A stretch of DNA of 64,000 nt. Source: Wurfbainia villosa. Its lineage: Eukaryota > Streptophyta > Magnoliopsida > Zingiberales > Zingiberaceae. Below are positions 10,145-21,897 of the stretch, piece after piece. The stretch lies in assembly GCA_025175895.1 (NCBI GenBank), contig CM046000.1, positions 95,278,753 to 95,342,752 of the forward strand, given 5' to 3'. Numbering within the stretch: the stretch's first letter is position 1; the number at the start of each line of letters is the position of its first letter. Position numbers and translations under genes: made by a program. The notes beneath the pieces are model-generated. The model made no database searches. It worked only from the letters and a program-made list of their open reading frames with translations, and was not told the DNA's origin.

Positions 10145-11854
10145 ATGGTCGGCTCCAACATTCACCCATCGAAATTTGAAGGAGAATTCTCTTGGTGGAA
10201 GAAGAGAATGGAGGTATTCTTCGAAACCGATTTCGAAATTCTATTAATAATGGAAAATGGTTTCGAGATAACTAGGGGAGAAGATGGGGAGCAAATAGAG
10301 AAGACAAGATGGACAAAGAGACAAAGAGAGGAGTACTTGGCAAATTCGAAGGCCAAGCATCACTTGTACAACGTACTCCCCCAACAAGAAATCAACCGGA
10401 TTGGAGAGTGCGCAAGTGCTAAAGAGATGTGGGAGAAGCTATTAGAGCTTCATGAAGGTACCTCGGAGGCCAAGCTTGCAAGGAGAGACCTCCTCTGCTC
10501 CCAACTATCAAATATTAAACTTGAAAAGGGAGAAAAGGTAACCTCTTTACACTCTAGGTTTAAATAAATTTTAATTGGGCTAACAAGTGTAGGAGAAAGA
10601 CTTTCGAACCAGGATATGCTTATGAAAGCAATCGACACTTTTCCCCGGTCATCGAAATGGAGCTCAATGGTGGACTCCTTCTACATGTCGAAGAACCTAG
10701 AAGTGAGCACCTTGGAGGAGTTCTTCTCAACCATGGAGCTCCATGAGACAAGGCTTGAGGGAGTAATTGAAGAATCAAGTATCAAGCCATCAAGAGGAGT
10801 AGCCCTAGTAGCAAACAAAGGGAAAAAGAAGAAGATAGAGATTTCCTCCTCCTCCGATGAAGCATCCTCCTCCTCCTCCATGGATATCACGGAAGAAGCA
10901 TACATGGTAAGGAAGGTAAGACGTGCTTTGAAGAATTTTAAATTTAATAAATCTAATTATAAGAGAAGAAGACCAAGGGGAAAGATAATTTGCTATAATT
11001 GCCAAGGAGAGGGACACATAAGGGATAATTGCCCCCTCTTGAACAAGAGAAAAGAAGAGAGTAGGAAGAAAGGAGAAAAGAAGAAAAAGGGGAAGAAGAA
11101 GAAGGAAGAAGAGAAGAAGGCCAAGGAAAAGGGGAAGGCCAAGGTACTAAAGGCAAGGACATGGGATGATCCCTCTTCTTCATCATCATCATCAGAGGAA
11201 GAAAATGCCTTTGTCACAAATTTGGCACTAATGGCATTTGATGACCAAGACACCTCCTCCTCCAAACAAGAAAGATCAAGCACAAGTGAGGAGAGCTCTA
11301 GTGAAGGGGGAGGTTCATCATCGTCCTCCTCATCCGAAGAAGAAGACATGGAGACTATGGTAACGAATCTCTCACCCAATAAAATAGTTTCCATGATTTC
11401 TAGCCTTACTAAGGATTTATTTAGGGCTAAGAAAAAGAACAAGTGCATGCTTGATCAAATTAAGGATGTAGAAAATAAATTAGAACAAGCATGTTTAAAT
11501 GTTAATAATGATGATGCATGCTCACATGACTATATGCCTTTTGATGTTAATGATGCATACTTTGAGGAAAATAGGATGTTAAGGGAAAAGGTAAATCATT
11601 TGACCAAGGCCCTAGAAAAATTTACAATTGGCTCCAACACCCTTAACACGATCATAGGGAGCCAAAGAGCAAGCTTCAACAAGAAAGGCCTAGGATATAA
11701 GGGAAAGACTAATGAAAAGGCCTATAAATATTTGATTGCTAGGGATCAAAGCAAAAATAAGCAAATAGCTAGAAAATAGATCTTTAAGGAATATTTAGTG
11801 AACCCCATAGGAAAGAACTTGTACTGGGTTCCTAAATCCATCCTTAAGGGTTAG
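10145..11854 (+). pseudogene. gag of T unit 1: intact zinc knuckle but a nonsense mutation
   Basis: The ATG at 10145 starts MVGSNIHPSKFEGEFSWWKK. TAA at 10565-10567 replaces the GAA of the sister copies and truncates the product to 140 residues; the same frame reopens through to the TAG at 11777-11779. The UBN2 capsid region has SAKEMWEKLLELHEGTSEAK. This is the only T copy with a complete CCHC knuckle (CYNCQGEGHIRDNC, about 10991-11032). Next come a Lys/Glu-rich basic region, the TWDD motif with Ser/Glu runs, and a coiled-coil tail with FTIGSNTLN. After the TAG the same frame continues for 24 sense codons with EYLVNPIGKNLYWVPKS, the conserved end of SIRE-type Gag, and stops at 11854. Function if repaired: capsid and nucleocapsid of the virus-like particle. 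Confidence 0.88.
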
Positions 11855-13200
11855 GAAAACCCTAGGTTAGTCAACCATAGTGGACTTGACTTATATCATA
11901 TGTTTCGTTGACTTAGGATGGCGGGACATAATTTTTGAAATAGTGTTGGGTGATGATAATGCACCCATAAATAGTTTAAATCATGCTCAACACTTAGTGT
12001 TATATACGTTGATACTCATGACCTATAAATTTTTAGCATAGTATTGGGTGATGATAATGTGCCCATAAATTGATAATAATGCTTAAATCATGATAGTTAA
12101 TGTAATTGTTATATATGTTTGTAATTATGATTTATGATCCTAACATTTGATATATAACCATGGGCAATAAGGTTTTAAATCATGTCTTGGGTAATACTTG
12201 ACTTATTATCATGTTTTTGTACCTAATGCATGAATACAAATTGATGAATACATTAGTTTCATGATCATAATATGAAATCAATACATATATGTCTTTATGA
12301 TCATGTGGTATGTTAGGATGATACTTAGCCTTAAGTAGAATTGCATGAATTTGAAGGTTAAGTACATAAATACCTTTAGAAACATCTCACACTCACTATA
12401 GGCTACCTTGATTGAAAACATAGCATGAGTGAGATGATAGGATGATACTAATGGTCCACTAATGCCTATGGCATTTAGATGGTCATTTAAAGTATCAAAA
12501 TAGCAATAATAGACCAATCATGGGGAAGGCTTATGTTTAATTCATAGACATATTGCCCAAAGATCATGGTTGGATATTTCAAATGTTTTGAAAAACATTT
12601 CTTGTTTCATAATCTGAATTTTCATGTTTTGAAAAGCTTCAAGGCAAAACTAGGTTTCAAAGTTGATACAAACTTTAGACATTTTCCAACTTTTAAGATT
12701 TTGCCTAATTTTCAAAAATATAATGATTTTTCATGGAAAACTATTTTCATTGATAAATTCACTTACAAGAAATGTGTTCCCCAAATTTCATAATTTTTCA
12801 AATTTTATAGAATTTTTTATGCATTTCTGAAATTCAACCAGAAAATCCTGAAATCAGAGTGCTAGTCAACTAGTAGTATGAACCATTTGACTGATCGACT
12901 GAAAACATGCCCAGTAACCTTTTTTTATCAGATTTCAAGCCATGTTTTGGTGATTTTTGTTTCCTAGACAAGATGCCATGTTTGAATAACTTAGTTTAAT
13001 CTTTTTGATGGTGTTAATGGGGGAGAAATATATATGTTTAAGTAAGTTATATTAAGGGGGAGAATTGCATTTAGGAGGAGTTTCATGTATTAAGGGGGAG
13101 AGTTGATAATCATGTTTATTTACATGCTTTCTTACCTTAATATTTTTATCAAATGTTTACCTAACTTAAATGGATTGCCACACATCAAAAAGGGGGAGAT
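11855..13200 (+). other. 3' noncoding region of T unit 1
   Basis: AT-rich, no pol domains in any frame. It holds a series of GGGGGAG tracts (about 13020-13105) and the final polypurine tract AAAAAGGGGGAGAT directly before LTR2. Equivalent stretches: 16216-17561 and 20554-21897. Confidence 0.8.
13187..13200 (+). promoter_or_regulatory. Polypurine tract, T unit 1
   Basis: AAAAAGGGGGAGAT abuts the TG of LTR2; it primes plus-strand synthesis. Equivalent tracts end at 17561 and 21897. Confidence 0.8.
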
Positions 13201-14444
13201 TGTTAGAGCAATCAACCCGTGATATGTTTTTGATGTGTGTGGCAAAGGGTTCAAGTTAGGATGATTGGATTTGATTTATGCGTTAGAGTCTTGCAAGACT
13301 TAGTCATTCGCACATGGAGCTTAGGTAAGTGTCACCACTCACAACCTCGTTCTTGAGTCGGAGAAGGAGGATTGCAGAGTCGTGCGCTTGATGCTACCGA
13401 GGAACCGTCAGACGAGATGACTTGAAGTGAAGCCAAGGAAGCAGACTTCGAAGGCAAGAGATGCAAAGGAGCATTGCAAAGTCGTGCTCCTGATGCTGCC
13501 GAGGGATGTGGCCGCGAACAAAGAGTGCTTCGGCGAGGGACTTCGAGTGAGATGAGAGAATGAGTGAATTGTAAGTAGCTCATTAGGTGAACTTGGCTGA
13601 ATGACTGAGTGTCGAAGGCTCGACCACAAAGGTTGAGGTTTACCCGACAGCCGAAAGCTCAAACGGATGTAAGGTTTGAGTTTTACCCGGCACCAGTCGA
13701 TTGCCATGTCATGGAAGTCGACTACTCCAAGTCGATGGACAATCGATTGGTGTTAGCTGTTGGATCAAGTCGATATCATTCGACTGCTTAAGTGAAGCAG
13801 TCGACTGATAGCATTGTCCACGGGCACAGAAGCTAATCGAGCTCGTGGGTCACTCGATTGGAAGTCAACATCAGTCGACTGATGAAAGCATCAGTCGACT
13901 GATCATATAACGGTTGGAAAATCGACCGCATATCCTACGAATCCGGTCTGGTCAGAAGCTGTTATTGGGCAATAGCTACAGGATCAGTCGACTGATGTCG
14001 TGTTAACGTGAAGAAATCCTCTTCCTCTATAAAGAGAAGGGGTGAGGGCTTTTGGGAGGCAAATGCTTGAACTCCAAACAACTCCTAAAATGCCCTAAAT
14101 GTTTTCCACTCTTTTACTTGTGCTAATCTTCATTCTATTGTAATAAGATTGATTTTTGTGTAAAAGGTTACCTCCACCTAGCTTGGTGCAAAGGAGAAAA
14201 TAGTGGAAAGCTTGAGGCGTGATTCACCTTGGATGAATCAGACCGTGGATTTGCAGCGAAGCCGTGAACCACGTTACATTGTGGTGTTAGCGTTTGTGCT
14301 TTCTATTCTTTACTTTGTTTTGTCTTAATTGTTTATATTAGTATATTCCGCTTGCGCTAATTAAGTTTGTAGACGAACGACTTCCATCTACGACAAAAGA
14401 GGGATATTCACCCCCGTTTAGTCGGCCACCATCGAGATCCTACA
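13201..14444 (+). repeat. LTR2 of array T
   Basis: Full-length 1244-bp LTR, TGTTAGAG to TCCTACA, with a single TATA box at 14028. It acts as 3' LTR of unit 1 and 5' LTR of unit 2. No target duplication flanks it. Confidence 0.92.
14028..14033 (+). promoter_or_regulatory. TATA box of LTR2
   Basis: CTCTATAAAGAGAAGG upstream of the only uninterrupted gag in the array. Confidence 0.65.
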
Positions 14445-14446
14445 AG

Positions 14447-14459
14447 TGGTATCAGAGCC
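14447..14459 (+). promoter_or_regulatory. Primer-binding site, T unit 2
   Basis: TGGTATCAGAGCC, intact initiator-Met PBS, two bases after LTR2. Confidence 0.9.
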
Positions 14460-14505
14460 AAGGAAGCTTGTCGAGGACTAACCGCCGCAACAAGCATAAT
14501 CAAGG

Positions 14506-16140
14506 ATGGTCGGCTCCAACATTCACCCACTGAAATTTGAAGGAGAATTCTCTTGGTGGAAGAAGAGAATGGAGGTATTCTTCGAAACCGATTTCGAAAT
14601 TCTATTAATAATGGAAAATGGTTTTGAGATAACTAGGGGAGAAGATGGGGAGCAAATACAGAAGACAAGATGGACAAAGAGACAAAGAGAGGAGTACTTG
14701 GCAAATTCGAAGGCCAAGCATCACTTGTACAACGTACTCCCCCAACAAGAAATCAATTGGATTGGAGAGTGCGCAAGTGCTAAAGAGATGTGGGAGAAGC
14801 TATTAGAGCTTCATGAAGGTACCTCGGAGGCCAAGCTTGCAAGGAGAGACCTCCTCCGCTCCCAACTATCAAATATTAAACTTGAAAAGGGAGAAAAGGT
14901 AACCTCTTTACACTCTAGGTTTAAAGAAATTTTAATTTGGCTAACAAGTGTAGGAGAAAGACTTTCGAACCAGGATATGCTTATGAAAGCAATCGACACT
15001 TTTGCCCAGTCATCGAAATGGAGCTCAATTGTGGACTCCTTCTACATGTCGAAGAACCTAGAAGTGAGCACCTTGGAGGAGTTCTTCTCAACCATGGAGC
15101 TCCATGAGACAAGGCTTGAGGGAGTAATTGAAGAATTAAGTATCAAGCCATCAAGAAGAGTAGACCTAGTAGCAAACAAAGGGAAAAAGAAGAAGATAGA
15201 GATTTCCTCCTCCTCCGATGAAGCATCCTCCTCCTCCTCCATGGATAGCACGGAAGAAGCATACATGGTAAGGAAGGTAAGACGTGCTTTGAAGAATTTT
15301 AAATTTAATAAATCTAATGATAAGAGAAGAAGACCAAGGGGAAACATAATTTACTATAATTGCCAAGGAGAGGGACACATAAGGGATAATTTCCCCCTCT
15401 TGAACAAGAGAAAAGAAGAGAGTAGGAAGAAAGGAGAAAAGAAGAAAAAGGGGAGGAAGAAGAAGGAAGAAGAGAAGAAGGCCAAGGAAAAGGGGAAGGC
15501 CAAGGTACTAAAGGCAAGGACATGGGATGATCCCTCTTCTTCATCATCATCATCAGAGGAAGAAAATGCCTTTGTCACAAATTTGGCATTAATGGCATTT
15601 GATGACCTAGACACCTCCTCCTCCGAACAAGAAAGATCAAGCACAAGTGAGGAGAGCTCTAGTGAAGGGGGAGGTTCATCATCGTCCTCCTCATCCGAAG
15701 AAGAAGACATGGAGACTATGGTAACGAATCTCTCACCCAATAAAATAGTTTCCATGATTTCTAGCCTTACTAAGGATTTATTTAGGGCTAAGAAAAAGAA
15801 CAAGTGCACGCTTGATCAAATTAAGGATGTAGAAAATAAATTAGAACAAGCATGTTTAAATGTTAATAATGATGATGCATGCTCACATGACTATATGCCT
15901 TTTGATGTTAATGATGCATACTTTGAGGAAAATAGGATGTTAAGGGAAAAGGTAGATCATTTGACCAAGGCCCTAGAAAAATTTACAATTGGCTCCAACA
16001 CCCTTAACACGATCATAGGGAGCCAAAGAGCAAGCTTCAACAAGAAAGGCCTAGGATATAAGGGAAAGACTAATGGAAAGGCCTATAAATATTTGATTGC
16101 TAGGGATCAAAGCAAAAATAAGCAAATAGCTAGAAAATAG
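14506..16140 (+). CDS. gag: Copia Gag, T unit 2: full length, knuckle lost
   Basis: This 544-residue ORF is the longest intact one in the window. Residues 11-30 hold the FEGEFSWWKKRMEVFF start of the capsid domain, and about 85-215 the UBN2-like capsid region (SAKEMWEKLLELHEG, SKWSSIVDSFY). Residues 238-255 are a Ser/Glu patch. The zinc knuckle at 283-296 is damaged: codon 283 is TAC (Tyr) and codon 296 TTC (Phe) where Cys is expected. A Lys/Glu-rich region (about 300-335), TWDDP followed by Ser runs, and a C-terminal coiled coil (about 420-500) come next. The ATG is the family start, 47 bases after the PBS. TAG at 16138-16140 is followed in frame by the conserved YLVNP and WVPKS codons, as in units 1 and 3. 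It may form particles but would bind RNA poorly. No pol follows. Confidence 0.85.
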   Translation: MVGSNIHPLKFEGEFSWWKKRMEVFFETDFEILLIMENGFEITRGEDGEQIQKTRWTKRQREEYLANSKAKHHLYNVLPQQEINWIGECASAKEMWEKLLELHEGTSEAKLARRDLLRSQLSNIKLEKGEKVTSLHSRFKEILIWLTSVGERLSNQDMLMKAIDTFAQSSKWSSIVDSFYMSKNLEVSTLEEFFSTMELHETRLEGVIEELSIKPSRRVDLVANKGKKKKIEISSSSDEASSSSSMDSTEEAYMVRKVRRALKNFKFNKSNDKRRRPRGNIIYYNCQGEGHIRDNFPLLNKRKEESRKKGEKKKKGRKKKEEEKKAKEKGKAKVLKARTWDDPSSSSSSSEEENAFVTNLALMAFDDLDTSSSEQERSSTSEESSSEGGGSSSSSSSEEEDMETMVTNLSPNKIVSMISSLTKDLFRAKKKNKCTLDQIKDVENKLEQACLNVNNDDACSHDYMPFDVNDAYFEENRMLREKVDHLTKALEKFTIGSNTLNTIIGSQRASFNKKGLGYKGKTNGKAYKYLIARDQSKNKQIARK

Positions 16141-17561
16141 ATCTTTAAGGAATATTTAGTGAACCCCATAGGAAAGAACTTGTACTGGGTTCCTAAATCC
16201 ATCCTTAAGGGTTAGGAAAACCCTAGGTTAGTCAACCATAGTGGACTTGACTTATATCATATGTTTCGTTGACTTAGGATGGCGGGACATAATTTTTGAA
16301 ATAGTGTTGGGTGATGATAATGCACCCATAAATAGTTTAAATCATGCTCAACACTTAGTGTTATATACGTTGATACTCATGACCTATAAATTTTTAGCAT
16401 AGTATTGGGTGATGATAATGTGCCCATAAATTGATAATAATGCTTAAATCACGATAGTTAATGTAATTGTTATATATGTTTGCAATTATGATTTATGATC
16501 CTAACATTTGATATATAACCATGGGCAATAAGGTTTTAAATCATGTCTTGGGTAATACTTGACTTATTATCATGTTTTTGTACCTAATGCATGAATACAA
16601 ATTGATGAATACATTAGTTTCATGATCATAATATGAAATCAATACATATATGTCTTTATGATCATGTGGTATGTTAGGATGATACTTAGCCTTAAGTAGA
16701 ATTGCATGAATTTGAAGGTTAAGAACATAAATACCTTTAGAAACATCTCACACTCACTATAGGCTACCTTGATTGAAAACATAGCATGAGTGAGATGATA
16801 GGATGATACTAATGGTCCACTAATGCCTATGGCATTTAGATGGTCATTTAAAGTATCAAAATAGCAATAATAAACCATTCATGGGGAAGGCTTATGTTTA
16901 ATTCATATACATATTGCCCAAAGATCATGGTTGGATATTTCAAATGTTTTGAAAAACATTGCTTGTTTCATAATCTGAATTTTCATGTTTTGAAAAGCTT
17001 CAAGGCAAAACTTGGTTTCAAAGTTGATACAAACTTTAGACATTTTCCAACTTTTATGATTTTGCCTAATTTTCAAAAATATAATGATTTTTCATGGAAA
17101 ACTATTTTCATTGATAAATTCACTTACAAGAAATGTGTTCCCCAAATTTCATAATTTTTCAAATTTTATAGAATTTTTTATGCATTTTTGAAATTCAACC
17201 AGAAAATCCTGAAATCAAAGTGCTAGTCAACTAGTAGTATGAACCAGTTGACTGATCGACTGAAAACATGCCCAGTAACCTTTTTTTATCAGATTTTAAG
17301 CCATGTTTTGGTGATTTCTGTTTCCTAGACTTGATGCCATGTTTGAATAACTTAGTTTAATCTTTTTGATGGTGTTAAAGGGGGAGAAATATATATGTTT
17401 AAGTAAGTTATATTAAGGGGGAGAATTGCATTTAGGGGGAGTTTCATGTATTAAGGGGGAGAGTTGATAATCATGTTTATTTACATGCTTTCTTACCTTA
17501 ATATTTTTATCAAATGTTTACCTAACTTAAATGGATTGCCACACATCAAAAAGGGGGAGAT
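16141..17561 (+). other. 3' noncoding region of T unit 2
   Basis: It begins with the in-frame remnant of the Gag C terminus (16141-16215). The rest is noncoding, nearly identical to unit 1, with repeated GGGGGAG tracts (17380-17460) and the polypurine tract before LTR3. Confidence 0.8.
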
Positions 17562-18782
17562 TGTTAGAGCAATCAACCCGTGATATGGTTTTGATGTGTG
17601 TGGCAAAGGGTTTAAGTTAGGATGATTGGATTTGATTTATGCGTTAGAGTCTTGCAAGACTTAGTAATTCGCACATGGAGCTTAGGTAAGTGTCACCACT
17701 CACAACCTCGTTCTTGAGTCGGAGAAGGAGGATTGCAGAGTCGTGCGTTTGATGCTGCCGAGGAACCGTCAGACGAGATGACTTGAAGTGAAGCCAAGGA
17801 AGCAGACTTCGAGGGCAAGAGATGCAAAGGAGCATCTCGATGCCGAGGATGTGGCCGCGAACAAAGAGTGCTTCGGCGAGGGACTTCGAGTGAGATGAGA
17901 GAATGAGTGAATTGTAAGTAGCTCATTAGGTGAACTTGGCCGAATGACTGAGTGTCGAAGGCTCGACCGCAAAGGTTGAGGTTTACCCGACAGCCAAAAG
18001 CTCAAACGGATGTAAGGTTTGAGTTTTACCCCGCACCAGTCGATTGCCATGTCATGGAAGTTGACTGCACAAAGTCGATGGACAATCGATTGGTGTTAGT
18101 TGCTGGATCAAGTCGACATCATTCGACTGCTTAAGTGAAGCAGTCGACTGATAGCATTTTCCATGGGCACAGAAGCTAATCGAGCTCGTGGGTCACTCGA
18201 CTGGAAGTCAACATAAGTCGACTGATGAAAGCATCAGTCGACTGATCATATAATGGTTGGAAAATCGACCGCATATCCTGCGAATCCGGCCGTCGGTCGC
18301 TATTGGGCAATAGCTACAGGATCAGTCGACTGATGTCGTGTTAACGTGAAGAAATCCTCTTCCTCTATAAAGAGAAGGGGTGAGGGCTTTTGGGAGGCAA
18401 ATGCTTGAACTCCAAACAACTCCTAAAATGCCCTAAACGTTTTCCACTCTTCTACTTGTGCTAATCTTCATTCTATTGTAATAAGAGTGATTTTTGTGTA
18501 AAAGTTTACCTCCACCTAGCTTGGTGCAAAGGATAAAATAGTGGAAAGCTTGAGGCGTGATTCACCTTGGATGAATCAGACCGTGGATTTGCGGCGAAGC
18601 CGTGAACCACGTAACATTGTGGTGTTAGCGCTTGTGCTTTCTATTCTTTACTTTGTTTTGTCTTAATTGTTTATATTAGTATATTCCGCTTGCGCTAATT
18701 AAGTTTGTAGACGAACGACTTCCATCTACGACAAAAGAGGGATATTCACCCCCATTTAGCCGGCCACCATCGAGATCCTACA
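17562..18782 (+). repeat. LTR3 of array T
   Basis: A 1221-bp LTR. Two short segments differ from LTR2 in a block-like way: around 17830-17850 and around 18288-18300, where shortened CG-rich sequence replaces the version in LTR2. TATA box at 18366. Confidence 0.9.
18366..18371 (+). promoter_or_regulatory. TATA box of LTR3
   Basis: CTCTATAAAGAGAAGG, as in LTR2. Confidence 0.6.
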
Positions 18783-18784
18783 AG

Positions 18785-18797
18785 TGGTATCAGAGCC
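18785..18797 (+). promoter_or_regulatory. Primer-binding site, T unit 3
   Basis: TGGTATCAGAGCC, intact. Confidence 0.88.
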
Positions 18798-18843
18798 AAG
18801 GAAGCTTGTCAAGGACTAACCGCCGCAACAAGCATAATCAAGG

Positions 18844-20478
18844 ATCGTCGGCTCCAACATTCACCCACCGAAATTTGAAGGAGAATTCTCTTGGTGGAAG
18901 AAGAGAATGGAGGTATTCTTCGAAACCGATTTTGAAATTCTATTAATAATGGAAAATGGTTTTGAGATAACTAGGGGAGAAGATGGGGAGCAAATAGAGA
19001 AGACAAGATGGACAAAGAGAAAAAGAGAGGAGTACTTGGCAAATTCGAAGGCCAAGCATCACTTGTACAACGTACTCCCCCAACAAGAAATCAACCGGAT
19101 TGGAGAGTGCACAAGTACTAAAGAGATGTGGGAGAAGCTATTAGAGCTTCATGAAGGTACCTCGGAGGCCAAGCTTGCAAGAAGAGACCTCCTTCGCTCC
19201 CAACTATCAAATATTAAACTTGAAAAGGGAGAAAAGGTAACCTCTTTACACTCTAGGTTTAAAGAAATTTTAATTGGGCTAACAAGTGTAGGAGAAAGAC
19301 TTTCGAACCAGGATATGCTTATGAAAGCAATCGACACTTTTCCCCGGTCATCGAAATGGAGCTCAATGGTGGACTCCTTCTACATGTCGAAGAACCTAGA
19401 AGTGAGCACCTTGGAGGAGTTCTTCTCAACCATGGAGCTCCATGAGACAAGGCTTGAGGGAGTAATTGAAGAATCAAGTATCAAGCCATCAAGAGGAGTA
19501 GCCCTAGTAGCAAACAAAGGGAAAAAGAAGAAGATAGAGATTTCCTCCTCCTCCGATGAAGCATCCTTCTCCTCCTCCATGGATAGCACGGAAGAAGCAT
19601 ACATGGTAAGGAAGGTAAGACATGCTTTGAAGAATTTTAAATTTAATAAATCTAATGATAATAGAAGAAGACCAAGGGGAAACATAATTTGCTATAATTG
19701 CCAAGGAGAGGGACACATAAGGGATAATTTCCCCCTCTTGAACAAGAGCAAAGAAGAGAGTAGGAAGAAAGGAGAAAAGAAGAAAAAGGGGAGGAAGAAG
19801 AAGGAAGAAGAGAAGAAGGCCAAGGAAAAGGGGAAGGCCAAGGTACTAAAGGCAAGGACATGGGATGATCCCTCTTCTTCATCATCATCATCAGAGGAAG
19901 AAAATACCTCTGTCAAAAATTTGGCACTAATGACATTTGATGACCTAGACACCTCCTCCTCCGAACAAGAAAGATCAAGCACAAGTGAGGAGAGCTCTAG
20001 TGATGGGGGAGGTTCATCATCGTCCTCCTCATCCGAAGAAGAAGACATGGAGACTATGGTAACGAATCTCTCACCCAATAAAATAGTTTCCATGATTTCT
20101 AGCCTTACTAAGGATTTATTTAGGGCTAAGAAAAAGAACAAGTGCACGCTTGATCAAATTAAGGATGTAGAAAATAAATTAGAACAAGAATGTTTAAATG
20201 TTAATAATGATGTTGCATGCTCACATGACTATATGCCTTTTGATGTTAATGATGCATACTTTGAGGAAAATAGGATGTTAAGGGAAAAGGTAGATCATTT
20301 GACCAAGGCCCTAGAAAAATTTACAATTGGCTCCAACACCCTTAACATGATCATAGGGAGCCAAAGATCAAGCTTCAACAAGAAAGGCCTAGGATATAAG
20401 GGAAAGACTAATGAAAAGGCCTATAAATATTTGATTGCTAGGGGTCAAAGCAAAAATAAGCAAATAGCTAGAAAATAG
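18844..20478 (+). pseudogene. gag of T unit 3: start codon lost
   Basis: The family ATG is ATC here (18844-18846), so the first Met is at 18907, inside the WWKKRMEVFF motif. The remaining 523 codons are open. Starting there would remove the first 21 residues of the capsid domain. The zinc knuckle keeps the first Cys but has Phe for the last (CYNCQGEGHIRDNF), a change shared with unit 2, so units 2 and 3 are sisters at this site. Otherwise the layout matches unit 2: UBN2 region, Lys/Glu stretch, Ser/Glu runs, coiled coil, terminal TAG followed by in-frame YLVNP and WVPKS codons. No pol follows. Confidence 0.85.
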
Positions 20479-21897
20479 ATCTTTAAGGAATATTTAGTGA
20501 ACCCCATAGGAAAGAACTTGTACTGGGTTCCTAAATCCATCTTTAAGGGTTAGGAAAACCCTAGGTTAGTCAACCATAGTGGACTTGACTTATATCATAT
20601 GTTTCGTTGACTTAGGATGGCGGGACATAATTTTTGAAATAGTGTTGGGTGATGATAATGCACCCATAAATAGTTTAAATCATGCTCAACACTTAGTGTT
20701 ATATACGTTGATACTCATGACCTATAAATTTTTAGCATAGTGTTGGGTGATGATAATGTGCCCATAAATTGATAATAATGCTTAAATCATGATAGTTAAT
20801 GTAATTGTTATATATGTTTGCAATTATGATTTATGATCCTAACATTTGATATATAACCATGGGCAATAAGGTTTTAAATCATGTCTTGGGTAATACTTGA
20901 CTTATTATCATGTTTTTGTACCTAATGCATGAATACAAATTGATGAATACATTAGTTTCATGATCATAATATGAAATCAATACATATATGTCTTTATGAT
21001 CATGTGGTATGTTAGGATGATACTTAGCCTTAAGTAGAATTGCATGAATTTGAAGGTTAAGTACATAAATACCTTTAGAAACATCTCACACTCACTATAG
21101 GCTACCTTGATTGAAAACATAGCATGAGTGAGATGATAGGATGATACTAATGGTCCACTAATGCCTATGGCATTTAGATGGTCATTTAAAGTATCAAAAT
21201 AGCAATAATAGACCAATCATGGGGAAGACTTATGTTTAATTCATAGACATATTGCCCAAAGATCATGGTTGGATATTTCAAATGTTTTGAAAAACATTTC
21301 TTGTTTCATAATCTGAATTTTCATGTTTTGAAAAGCTTCAAGGCAAAACTAGGTTCAAAGTTGATACAAACTTTAGACATTTTCCAACTTTTAAGATTTT
21401 GCCCAATTTTCAAAAATATAATGATTTTTCATGGAAAACTATTTTCATTGATAAATGCACTTACAAGAAATGTGTTCCCCAAATTTCATAATTTTTCAAA
21501 TTTTATAGAATGTTTTATGCATTTCTGAAATTCAACCAGAAAATCCTGAAATCAGAGTGCTAGTCAACTAGTAGTATGAACCAGTCGACTGATCGACTGA
21601 AAACATGCCCAGTAACCTTTTTTATCAGATTTTAAGCCATGTTTTGGTGATTTTTGTTTCCTAGACTTGATGCCATGTTTGAATAACTTAGTTTAATCTT
21701 TTTGATGGTGTTAAAGGAGGAGAAATATATATGTTTAAGTAAGTTATATTAAGGGGGAGAATTGCATTTAGGGGGAGTTTCATGTATTAAGGGGGAGAGT
21801 TGATAATCATGTTTATTTACATGCTTTCTTACCTTAATATTTTTATCAAATGTTTACCTAACTTAAATGGATTGCCACACATCAAAAAGGGGGAGAT
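20479..21897 (+). other. 3' noncoding region of T unit 3
   Basis: Same as units 1 and 2: a short in-frame Gag remnant, AT-rich noncoding DNA, GGGGGAG tracts (21715-21800) and a polypurine tract before LTR4. Confidence 0.8.

Noticed and set aside
10993..11448. 151-codon minus-strand ORF rich in Ser, Phe and Pro, repeated at 15354-15809 and 19692-20147
   Set aside because: It is the antisense of the Lys/Glu and Ser/Glu runs of gag. Low-complexity codons (AAG, GAA, TCC, TCA) read open on the other strand. Conservation follows from gag.
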